Source: Terriglobia bacterium | Lineage (GTDB): Bacteria; Acidobacteriota; Terriglobia; UBA7540 | NCBI GenBank assembly: GCA_030042795.1 | Contig: JASHYZ010000105.1 | Span: 1-5,460 of the forward strand | Direction of reading: 5' to 3' | DNA length: 5,460 nucleotides | Shown here: positions 1 to 5,460 of the stretch, piece by piece | Layout: every line of letters starts with the position of its first letter | How positions within the stretch are numbered: position 1 is the stretch's first letter | Notes under the pieces: generated by a model | Databases searched by the model: none | What the model saw: only the letters and a program-made list of their open reading frames with translations | Told to the model about the DNA's origin: nothing | Made by a program: the position numbers and the translations under genes

Positions 1-418
1 CAGATTCAGGCACGCTCGAAAGATACGGTTTGATGTCCAGGATCGGAGTGCCTGCCAGCATGTCGACGCCTTGCACGCGAAGGCAGTTACCCTCGTGGTC
101 GAGCAGGCGCACCACCGTTAGCCCGATCGGATTTGGCCGGTACGGCGACCTTGTAGCAAACACCCCGTGAGGATGGGTGTTACACGGCGGCGTGCCCACC
201 AATTCATAGCCTTGGCTTCGATCAAAGACCCAGAAAACATAAAGGTGAGAAAACCCTTCGATGTCTCGCAAGCCTTCTTCGAACTCGGGTAGTATTTCAA
301 GAGTTCCCTCTTCCTCGTGCTTTGCTCCCCAAATCGCTGCCCTCGACCCTCCAATTGCACTCTCGCCGCATCAATCGCGATTCTTGGGCGTCCGAACTTC
401 GCTTGACACACGCTCCAC
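1..418 (-). pseudogene. trmO: TsaA/TrmO-like tRNA methyltransferase, 5' part with in-frame stop, 3' end off the left edge
   Basis: Reading the minus strand in one frame gives an unmistakable TsaA/TrmO-type domain: EGTLEILPEFEEGLRDIEGF (about 312-253), then SHLYVFWVFDR, then the family signature HGVFATRSPYRPNPIGL (about 172-122), then GVDMLAGTPILDIKPYL before the window edge. Family members (TrmO) use SAM to N6-methylate threonylcarbamoyladenosine-37 of some tRNAs; the beta-barrel domain is usually about 130-150 residues. Upstream the frame continues as VRTPKNRD, which fits the family's N-terminal strand, but a TGA at 373-371 interrupts it directly after that Asp. Between this stop and the conserved TLEI strand there is no ATG, GTG or TTG in frame, so no ordinary start restores the protein. 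The GTG at 418-416 is the assumed original start and is uncertain; another GTG lies at 409-407. I infer a nonsense-inactivated gene; a sequencing error or an unusual start such as ATT remains possible. The longest open frame in this interval is out of frame with the domain and is a shadow. Confidence 0.75.
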
Positions 419-432
419 TGATGCTGTACATA
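403..432 (+). promoter_or_regulatory. possible sigma70-type promoter for the sulfotransferase-like gene
   Basis: A perfect TTGACA hexamer at 403-408 is followed after 18 bp by TACATA at 427-432, a weak match to a -10 box. Transcription would start near 440 and leave an untranslated leader of about 125 nt carrying the hairpin at 515-537. The site overlaps the 5' end of the broken trmO-like gene. The -10 match is poor, so this is only a candidate. Confidence 0.25.
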
Positions 433-514
433 AGTGTATCGGTCACAGTCCCGTACCTTCTCCGCGCTCTCGCTGACGGCTCGAATGGGCTGTCACGGCT
501 CCTAACCGGGCGTC

Positions 515-537
515 ACGCATCTTTATGCAAGATGCGT
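515..537. repeat. perfect 9-bp inverted repeat upstream of the sulfotransferase-like gene
   Basis: ACGCATCTT (515-523) and AAGATGCGT (529-537) are exact reverse complements separated by TATGC. The repeat ends 28 bp before the ATG at 566. There is no T-run on either side, so a rho-independent terminator is unlikely. It could be an operator for a dimeric regulator or an mRNA leader hairpin near the ribosome entry site. Only the symmetry is seen; function is unknown. Confidence 0.6.
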
Positions 538-565
538 TCGCTGGGACTGTCGCAACGTTCTGTAG

Positions 566-1480
566 ATGCAACTACTTCACAGGCTCATCAGATTTGTTCG
601 GAAACCACCTCGCGAGAAATTGACGGCGGTCCAGGTCAAGGTGCAAGCCTACTGGCCCCACTGGTACGGACCGCAGGGTGTCCGAAGCCATTTGGAAGAC
701 TGGGGTAGGAGAGTTCCGCACCATGGAAACGATAGGACGGCTTACATCATTGGACTGTTTGGCACCGGGCGTTGGTACATCAATGAGCTGATGGTGAAGA
801 GTATTGGAGAGAGGAGGAAATATTTTAGGGACAAGGTCCGCCTCCATCCCGGCCCAACATCCATGATCTATAGCGGTCATGCCACGTTGAAGTATGCGTC
901 TCGCGCTCAGGCGTTGCCAGCGGTAACGAGCCGCATCTTGGAAGCTGTCACAGCAGGAGTTGCCGATTTGATCTTCATTTATCGTCATCCGCTTGATTCG
1001 TTGTTGACAAATTGGGTTTACTGGCGGACAAGCATTCGCGACAGCAAGGGGAGGGGCATCGTTGGTATCTTGCGGGCTTACAAAAACACTGGCGAACTGT
1101 GTGCCGATCTGGAACGGAATTTTCTTGAATTCAGGGCGTTTGCTGAAGGCAATCCTAATTTTTTCGCGATGGCGCCTGGGACCCGATTTCTGTCCTTCCG
1201 CGAATTTGTTGAGGAAACCGAGCTCTATCTCCAGTCCCCTGCGCTCAAGCTGCGGCTTGAGGACTTCATGATCGATCCTCTAAGCGAGTTTTCCAAGATC
1301 GTCGAAGTCATGTCCGTTGATCTTGATTTGAGCCGCGTAAGTTTGACTCCTCCCAGAGCCAAGCCCTACAACTTTTTGGCTGTTAAGGAAAAGGTAGCTC
1401 GATTTAGGGAGTTTATCAGCGGACTGGATATTGAGACAAAAGCGCGGATTGAGAGAATCGGCTATAGCCTTGGGGACTAA
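566..1480 (+). CDS. sulfotransferase-like protein (P-loop, PAPS-type fold), 304 aa
   Basis: The 304-residue protein shows the general plan of a sulfotransferase. A short strand followed by a glycine-rich loop, YIIGLFGTGRWYINEL (residues 60-75), sits where the 5'-phosphosulfate-binding loop belongs. Next comes DLIFIYRHPLDSLLTNW (134-150), matching the 3'-phosphate-binding segment with the usual Arg140 and a Ser at 145, and then a late RLEDF (230-234) typical of the family. The loop is a variant rather than the canonical PKSGTTW form, so the donor may differ from PAPS. No signal peptide or membrane segment is evident; a cytoplasmic protein is expected. The ATG at 566 is the first possible start because TAG immediately precedes it (563-565); no good ribosome binding site is visible, so a later start is possible. 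GC content is clearly lower than in the facing cluster (about 40% in sampled 60-base lines at 961 and 1381), suggesting a separate origin. The gene converges on the methyltransferase. Role inferred: transfer of a sulfo, or possibly phosphoramidate, group to a surface glycan. Family call fairly sure, substrate unknown. Confidence 0.8.
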   Translation: MQLLHRLIRFVRKPPREKLTAVQVKVQAYWPHWYGPQGVRSHLEDWGRRVPHHGNDRTAYIIGLFGTGRWYINELMVKSIGERRKYFRDKVRLHPGPTSMIYSGHATLKYASRAQALPAVTSRILEAVTAGVADLIFIYRHPLDSLLTNWVYWRTSIRDSKGRGIVGILRAYKNTGELCADLERNFLEFRAFAEGNPNFFAMAPGTRFLSFREFVEETELYLQSPALKLRLEDFMIDPLSEFSKIVEVMSVDLDLSRVSLTPPRAKPYNFLAVKEKVARFREFISGLDIETKARIERIGYSLGD

Positions 1481-1513
1481 GTTGAGCAGCTTCAGGAGAT
1501 TCCCAATCTGAAC

Positions 1514-1543
1514 GGTGAGGCCTCGTGCTCGCTACGCCTTACC
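1514..1543. other. weak stem-loop in the convergent intergenic gap
   Basis: Between the converging stop codons (1480 and 1552), GGTGAGGC (1514-1521) can pair with GCCTTACC (1536-1543), counting one G-T pair, around a 14-base loop. This is the only pairing I see in the gap. It lacks a T-run on either strand and the loop is large, so calling it a bidirectional terminator would be speculative. Confidence 0.2.
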
Positions 1544-1551
1544 GGGAGCGC

Positions 1552-2319
1552 CTATGCGCGCCGGGCCGCCCAGGCGCGGGTCCAGTAAATTGTCTCGATC
1601 GCCTCGCAGCCAGCGACGTGCTTCTCTACAAAGTCCAGGAACTGCCGGAAAAGTTGCGGGCCTAACTGCACTTGCAGATCGTTTACGGAGCGCCAAGCAC
1701 CGATATACTGCTCTGGCGTTTGACGCACGGAATGCCTGCCTTCCAGGTAAATTACCTCGACGAATTGGGGCTTGGCGCTCAACATATCGGTTAGTCGCTC
1801 GGTGATGCCGGAGCGGCCGGACGATATTCGCTGGATGCCAGGCTTGAGCCGCACGATCTGCGCTTCGATTTCGGCCAGCAGCGGGTTCGCCTCAATGAGG
1901 CGTGGATTCCACAATGCAGCGAAGACGCCGCCCGGCCGCAGGATGCGGTGGAACTCGTCGCACGCTTTATCAAAATCCGCCCAGTGGAGCGACGAGGCCA
2001 TGCTGACAAGATCGGCTGAGCCTGCCGGCAAGCCTGTGGCCTCTGCTGAACCTTTGTACCAGACAATGTTTTCGTCGCGCGAACTCTCGATCCCTTGCGC
2101 ACGCATTTCGTCGTTCGGTTCCACGGCCACGACGGAATGGACCCCGCGGGCGGCGAGCATGCGTGTCCAGATGCCGGTGCCAGCGCCAAGGTCGGCAGCG
2201 TCGATGCTGGCCACATCGCGTCCGACATACCCCAGGATCGCGGTGGCAACCTGCGGCGCATAGCCTGGCCGGAACTTGGCATAGTCGCCAGCCAATCCTG
2301 TAAAATCCCCGTGTTTCAT
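1552..2319 (-). CDS. class I SAM-dependent methyltransferase, possible phosphoramidate O-methyltransferase
   Basis: The 255-residue protein has a UbiE/type-11-like Rossmann methyltransferase domain: FTGLAGDYAKFRPGY near the N-terminus, motif I DLGAGTGIWTRML (residues 43-55), an acidic end of strand 2 at AVEPN (65-69), GSAEATGLPAGSADLV (90-105) with the motif-II-like Asp, and FHRILRPGGVFAALWN (123-138). Residues 140-255 form a helical and strand C-terminal cap that probably binds the acceptor. ATG 2319 is chosen because a TAG lies four codons upstream in frame; the ribosome binding site is poor. The gene is last in the minus-strand unit, 87 bp after the nucleotidyltransferase. In Campylobacter the equivalent cluster carries two methyltransferases, Cj1419 and Cj1420, linked to the O-methyl group of MeOPN, so a similar role is inferred here from context only. 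This broad family also methylates small metabolites, quinones and lipids, so the substrate cannot be read from the sequence. Confidence 0.85.
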   Translation of the reverse strand: MKHGDFTGLAGDYAKFRPGYAPQVATAILGYVGRDVASIDAADLGAGTGIWTRMLAARGVHSVVAVEPNDEMRAQGIESSRDENIVWYKGSAEATGLPAGSADLVSMASSLHWADFDKACDEFHRILRPGGVFAALWNPRLIEANPLLAEIEAQIVRLKPGIQRISSGRSGITERLTDMLSAKPQFVEVIYLEGRHSVRQTPEQYIGAWRSVNDLQVQLGPQLFRQFLDFVEKHVAGCEAIETIYWTRAWAARRA

Positions 2320-2330
2320 TCCGAGTTGTA

Positions 2331-2350
2331 GCTAGCGGTGATCCGCTGGC
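2331..2350. other. imperfect hairpin between nucleotidyltransferase and methyltransferase genes
   Basis: On the plus strand GCTAGCGG (2331-2338) and CCGCTGGC (2343-2350) are inverted copies with one mismatch and a 4-base loop. In the minus-strand transcript the hairpin lies 11 nt before the methyltransferase ATG. There is no T-run after it, so it is not a convincing terminator; it could reduce translation of the methyltransferase or stabilise mRNA. The rest of the 87-bp gap (2320-2406) shows nothing recognisable. Confidence 0.3.
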
Positions 2351-2406
2351 GGCTTCGACAGACGCCAACCTCCCGATGACCGGCCTGCCGTGTGATTCGA
2401 TCGCGT

Positions 2407-3183
2407 TCATCCTGTCGGCTTCGTGCCGGCTGGCGGATCTTCGAGCAGGAGCTCCCCTTTCTCTACCATGTCCTCGTACAGCGCCACGTCTTCCGGATTG
2501 TCGATCTCGCCCCACTGACCATCGGTGGCAAAGGTGTCTATGGGTACGGTCTTTGCCACCAACAACCGTCGGAGCAATGCTGTCATATCGAGGCAATCGC
2601 GGGTGGGTTGCTCGACGGTATCGAGCAGCGCCGCCACGGTACGCCACGCCGGTGGCGTAAATTTCAAGAGGCCCATATATTGGCCTTGGATGTCTTCGAT
2701 CCGCTTCGTTTTGCCGCCGATTTCCAGCAGTTGACCTGCACCATCGATTCGGAAGGTCTCGGCATCGGCCAACGGATCGTCGAAGCGCCGGCTCCACAAG
2801 CGGTGCCAGGCCCGGTCGTAGCTGATCACCAACTGGCCCGGAGCACTGGCCAGACCGCGCACCAATTCGCTGCGATAAAAGATGTCGCCATAGCTGACGA
2901 TGACCGGCGCCGAAGAGAGCCAGGGAGCGGCCGCAGCGAGCGACATCACGATGTTGGTGTCAGCCCATCGTTCGTTGGCGAAATAGGAGAGGCCTGCAAA
3001 ATCGATCATCTCCGCGCGATAGCCGCGGACCACTCCGATTTTGTCCACCCCGCCCTGCCGAAGCGCCGCGATCTGGCGCTCGATTAACGGCTTGCCTTTA
3101 AGTTCGACCAAGCACTTCGGACGGTCACCGGTCAGATGCCCCAGACGGCTGCCTCGACCGGCCGCGAGAATAACTGCGCGCAT
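2407..3183 (-). CDS. nucleotidyltransferase, likely CTP:phosphoglutamine cytidylyltransferase (Cj1416-like)
   Basis: The 258-residue protein is a nucleotidyltransferase of the sugar-phosphate type. It opens with the NTP-binding signature AVILAAGRGSRLGHLT followed by RPKCL (residues 3-25, with Arg13 and Lys23), then KPLIERQIAAL. A metal-site motif SYGDIFY has Asp100, and the C-terminus carries GQWGEIDNPEDVALYE (222-237), the W-x-E-I-D element seen in cytidylyltransferases of this type. It is cytoplasmic, of ordinary length, with no extra domains. In C. jejuni, Cj1416 joins CTP and L-glutamine phosphate to give CDP-L-glutamine and pyrophosphate; I propose the same reaction because of the flanking kinase and amidotransferase, not from the sequence alone. 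Without that context it could be a sugar-1-phosphate or phosphocholine nucleotidyltransferase. The start overlaps the amidotransferase stop by one base (TAATG at 3185-3181), and an AGGG about 8 nt upstream can serve as ribosome binding site, so translation is probably coupled. Confidence 0.85.
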   Translation of the reverse strand: MRAVILAAGRGSRLGHLTGDRPKCLVELKGKPLIERQIAALRQGGVDKIGVVRGYRAEMIDFAGLSYFANERWADTNIVMSLAAAAPWLSSAPVIVSYGDIFYRSELVRGLASAPGQLVISYDRAWHRLWSRRFDDPLADAETFRIDGAGQLLEIGGKTKRIEDIQGQYMGLLKFTPPAWRTVAALLDTVEQPTRDCLDMTALLRRLLVAKTVPIDTFATDGQWGEIDNPEDVALYEDMVEKGELLLEDPPAGTKPTG

Positions 3184-3785
3184 TACTCAACCCTGAAAAA
3201 GCGCCGGAAGAGTAGCACGTCGGCGGGCGAGAACGGCGCGGACCGCTCAGGGTGCCACATGATTCCAGTTATAGGCTGGGCCGAATGGCGAACGGCCTCG
3301 ACAACACCGTCGTCGGCAACCGCCCAGACTTCGAGCGGCGGTCGTGAGTTGAAGGCGGCGAAGTGGTGGTAGCTGTTTACCTCCCTCAGTTCGCCGTCGA
3401 CATGGATCACCTGACTCTTGGCCACATGGCCTTCCACACGGCGGAGCCCAATAGCGAAATGCTGCTGGATCACCTGCATGCCCCGGCAAACGCCCAAGAC
3501 CGGCAGTCCGCGCCGCGCCGCCCAACTGAGCAGGCCGTGCTCGACGGCGTCACGCTCCGGGGCATCGCCGCCATATTCCGCCAGATCGTTCCCGCCGGTT
3601 AGCAGCAACCCGGCGATATCTGCCCACTCACACAAGGCAAGCGCCGTATCCGTGACATTGGGCAGCAACACGGGAAAGAGCCCACAGGCCGCCAGGAACT
3701 TTGTCCACGCTTGATCCAGGCAATCACGGCGCTCGCCATACTCGGGAATGATCGATACCCGCTGGGTGACGGCGACCGCTTTCAT
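3183..3785 (-). CDS. class I glutamine amidotransferase-fold hydrolase, likely gamma-glutamyl-CDP-amidate hydrolase (Cj1417-like)
   Basis: The 200-residue protein is a stand-alone class I GATase-fold peptidase related to gamma-glutamyl-GABA hydrolases (PuuD type). The oxyanion region GLLLTGGNDLAEYGG (residues 59-73) precedes the nucleophile elbow GVCRGMQ with Cys100 (codon 3488-3486). Next comes NSYHHFA (137-143) and the His-Glu pair in MWHPER, His178 and Glu180, completing the triad. There is no synthase domain or ammonia channel partner in the window, which suits a hydrolase. In C. jejuni, Cj1417 cleaves gamma-glutamyl-CDP-amidate to cytidine diphosphoramidate and glutamate; the same role is inferred from the neighbours. 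The start MKAVAVTQ at 3785 is preferred over an in-frame ATG 60 bases upstream: it aligns with the usual beginning of the fold and gives an ATGA overlap with the preceding gene's stop. It also overlaps the next gene by one base. The alternative is a polyamine or amino-acid gamma-glutamyl hydrolase. Confidence 0.88.
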   Translation of the reverse strand: MKAVAVTQRVSIIPEYGERRDCLDQAWTKFLAACGLFPVLLPNVTDTALALCEWADIAGLLLTGGNDLAEYGGDAPERDAVEHGLLSWAARRGLPVLGVCRGMQVIQQHFAIGLRRVEGHVAKSQVIHVDGELREVNSYHHFAAFNSRPPLEVWAVADDGVVEAVRHSAQPITGIMWHPERSAPFSPADVLLFRRFFRVE

Positions 3786-5460
3786 GCGATCACCAAGACC
3801 CTCTGGTTCGTGCAGTCGAGGCAGAGCTTGCGCGCCGTCTGCCACTGCCGGAACAGACCTTCGCCGGCCCCGATCACCGCGGGAATGCCGAGTTCGCCGG
3901 CACGGATCGCCATGTGTGAATTGGCGCCACCGAACTGGGTGACGAATCCACTGATCTTGCGGGTAAAGATCCAGTCAAAGCCGGGGTCCGCGCTGGGCAC
4001 AAAAAGAATCCGTCCGGCGAAGGTCTCCGGCGGGTCGGTAACCGAGGCCAGCGGTGCAATGATGCTTTTTCGTGTAATGAAATTGGGCTGGCTTGGGGGA
4101 ACGTGAAATGCGACGACCTGGTCGGGCGATGCGATGATCGGCGGTAGCACAAGATCGCGCGTGAGCGCGTGACGCTCTTTGCCCTGAGCAATACTCTGCT
4201 GTAACGCCTGGCAAACTGAACCGCTCTCGCTGTAAAGCTTGCGAATGGCACCGTAGTCCAGAAATGCGCAATCCTCCGCTGAAAGGCCGTTATCCTCGCC
4301 CAACTGCCGGATCAGCGAGAGAGCGTCGCTCAGGCTCCGTGTAAACACGAACTTCGCAAATTCCCGGCCCTCAATGCCGGCCTTAATGAACTCGATCAAA
4401 CTCAGTACGTCAATCTCGAGCCCGTGTTCCTTGAGCAGTTGCTCGATGTGGCGCAACTGCTCGATGGAGAGCACGAAGCGGGGTGGAGGAGGCGCCGGCG
4501 GCTGGGCGCTCGACCAGTCGAAATACAGATCAGGCGCCTCGTCGTAACGGGGCGAGAGGATGTCGTAGGTTCCCGGCCGGAGGTGGCCGTAGCGCGCCAG
4601 GAACTCTGCCTTTGGAAGTTCTGCAAAATCCCGCCCGATGTGCGACCCGATGCCGTCGACGCTAGCCATGAATGTCGCGCTCTCTTCAGTGCCGAGAACC
4701 CCCACGTCTACCAGGGACTGGAGCATCTGAACCGCTATGAAGCCCGCCCGCGCGAGGCCGGCGAAAGGCAGCGTACCGTATCGCTTGCAGTCTTCGATCA
4801 GCCAGTAAATGCGGCTGATCTTGTCGATTTTTGCGTTCCAGATGGCCGGAAGCCGCTGTGCCAGCAAGTCAATCTTTGCGCGGTCAAGCCGCCACAGCGC
4901 GGTCTCACCGTGCATGATTCGATTCGTCAGGCGCCGTAAGGCGCCGGCGAGTTCCTCAAGATCTTGCGGAGAAAATCCGCTCTCGGCGAGCTTGCCCATC
5001 CGCTTCGGCAAGTCGAGGCTGTAGCAGGAAAAAATGATCTCGAATTCGACCTTGTCGTGAAGCCGCGGCTCGGAGAGAAGACGATCAATGTAGTAATTCG
5101 CGAGGCGCGCGGCAAGATCGTCGGGCAGGTCGCGCGGGATAAACGAGTTGAAGCTCACCCGCACGTCGATGTAGGGCAGCCCGTGAAAACTGACCATCAG
5201 CGGAAAACTACGAAGATTCCGATACCCGTAGTTGTCCCGCTGATACGCCCAGATGGCGTCGGTGATGAGTTCGCTATAAAGCGACAACGACAGGGGATAG
5301 GGCCGCAACCCGATCATTTCTGCTGGATTCCAGTCCGGCATGACCCCGAATATCGCACGGCTGCCGTGGAGGTAAGGGTGCGGGCGGCTCAGTAACTCGA
5401 CTTTGCGCGCCACCTCCACCAGCGCGGCGTCGACCTTGGCGTCCATTGCCGGCTCTTGAC
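3782..5460 (-). CDS. PEP-synthase-like phosphotransferase, likely L-glutamine kinase (Cj1418-like), 5' end off the right edge
   Basis: The C-terminus is a PEP-utiliser swivelling phosphohistidine domain. It has ADPGFDWIF followed by FGGANSHMAIRAGELGIPAVIG, with the catalytic His in the NSH motif (codon 3916-3914). A central region contains PDWNPAEMIG, PLSLSLYSELITDAIWAYQR and YGHLRPGTYDI, and a proline-rich linker PPAPPPP lies at 4501-4481. The protein ends about 45 residues after the catalytic His, so it lacks the C-terminal PEP/pyruvate barrel that follows this domain in PEP synthase and PPDK. This layout matches C. jejuni Cj1418, which uses ATP and a phosphohistidine to phosphorylate the L-glutamine amide, the first step of phosphoramidate synthesis. 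An ATG at 5446 would give 554 residues. The frame stays open to position 5460 and the N-terminal ATP-binding domain expected for the family is not seen, so the gene probably starts beyond the window. Its TGA overlaps the next ATG (ATGA). The family call is firm; the glutamine substrate is inferred from the gene order. Confidence 0.85.
   Translation of the reverse strand, partial: QEPAMDAKVDAALVEVARKVELLSRPHPYLHGSRAIFGVMPDWNPAEMIGLRPYPLSLSLYSELITDAIWAYQRDNYGYRNLRSFPLMVSFHGLPYIDVRVSFNSFIPRDLPDDLAARLANYYIDRLLSEPRLHDKVEFEIIFSCYSLDLPKRMGKLAESGFSPQDLEELAGALRRLTNRIMHGETALWRLDRAKIDLLAQRLPAIWNAKIDKISRIYWLIEDCKRYGTLPFAGLARAGFIAVQMLQSLVDVGVLGTEESATFMASVDGIGSHIGRDFAELPKAEFLARYGHLRPGTYDILSPRYDEAPDLYFDWSSAQPPAPPPPRFVLSIEQLRHIEQLLKEHGLEIDVLSLIEFIKAGIEGREFAKFVFTRSLSDALSLIRQLGEDNGLSAEDCAFLDYGAIRKLYSESGSVCQALQQSIAQGKERHALTRDLVLPPIIASPDQVVAFHVPPSQPNFITRKSIIAPLASVTDPPETFAGRILFVPSADPGFDWIFTRKISGFVTQFGGANSHMAIRAGELGIPAVIGAGEGLFRQWQTARKLCLDCTNQRVLVIA

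Noticed and set aside
118..411. 97-codon minus-strand open frame with an ATG
   Set aside because: It overlaps the conserved TsaA motifs in a different frame; the TsaA frame carries the HGVFATRSPYRPNPIGL signature, so this one is a shadow.
492..517. Direct repeat GTCACG at 492-497 and 512-517
   Set aside because: The 20-bp spacing would suit a regulator on one DNA face, but a 6-base repeat is too short to support a call.
445..550. 8-bp inverted pair ACAGTCCC (445-452) and GGGACTGT (543-550)
   Set aside because: The arms are 90 bp apart with no flanking duplication or transposase; 8-bp matches at such distance are expected by chance.
2392..3087. 231-codon open frame on the plus strand
   Set aside because: It lies antisense to the nucleotidyltransferase, shows no recognisable domain, and is typical of long chance frames opposite GC-rich genes.
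4424..5395. Open frames of 171 and 143 codons on the plus strand
   Set aside because: Both are antisense to the PEP-synthase-like gene, whose own frame carries clear conserved motifs; their translations show no family features.
3782..5460. Classical PEP synthase or pyruvate phosphate dikinase
   Set aside because: The order and ending of the domains do not fit: there is no PEP/pyruvate barrel after the phosphohistidine domain.

Overview
The window looks like an accessory (surface-glycan type) region of a GC-rich proteobacterium, probably an alphaproteobacterium. This rests on base composition, tightly coupled genes and remembered resemblance of the proteins to Azospirillum/Bradyrhizobium-type homologues; no search was run, so the taxon is only a guess.

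Layout from left to right. Positions 1-418 (minus strand) hold the remains of a TsaA/TrmO-type tRNA methyltransferase gene. It runs off the left edge and is interrupted by one in-frame TGA near its 5' end. Positions 419-565 are a short non-coding stretch with a possible promoter and a perfect 9-bp inverted repeat. Positions 566-1480 (plus strand) encode a 304-residue sulfotransferase-like protein in noticeably AT-richer DNA. A 71-bp convergent gap follows. From 1552 to the right edge, four minus-strand genes form one apparent transcription unit. In transcription order they are a PEP-synthase-like phosphotransferase (3' part only; it runs off the right edge), a class I glutamine amidotransferase, a sugar-phosphate-type nucleotidyltransferase and a SAM-dependent methyltransferase. 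The first three are coupled by ATGA and TAATG overlaps; the methyltransferase follows after 87 bp.

The main interpretation is that the first three genes match, in family and order, Campylobacter jejuni Cj1418-Cj1417-Cj1416. Those make the activated phosphoramidate for the O-methyl phosphoramidate (MeOPN) capsule decoration: L-glutamine kinase, then CTP:phosphoglutamine cytidylyltransferase, then gamma-glutamyl-CDP-amidate hydrolase. The methyltransferase could supply the O-methyl group. The partner kinase Cj1415, which 3'-phosphorylates CDP-phosphoramidate in Campylobacter, is not in this window. The convergent sulfotransferase-like gene is an interesting candidate for the final transfer step, because 3'-phospho-CDP-amidate resembles the sulfotransferase donor PAPS. 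Family assignments come from motifs in the sequence; the pathway assignment is inference from gene content and order.
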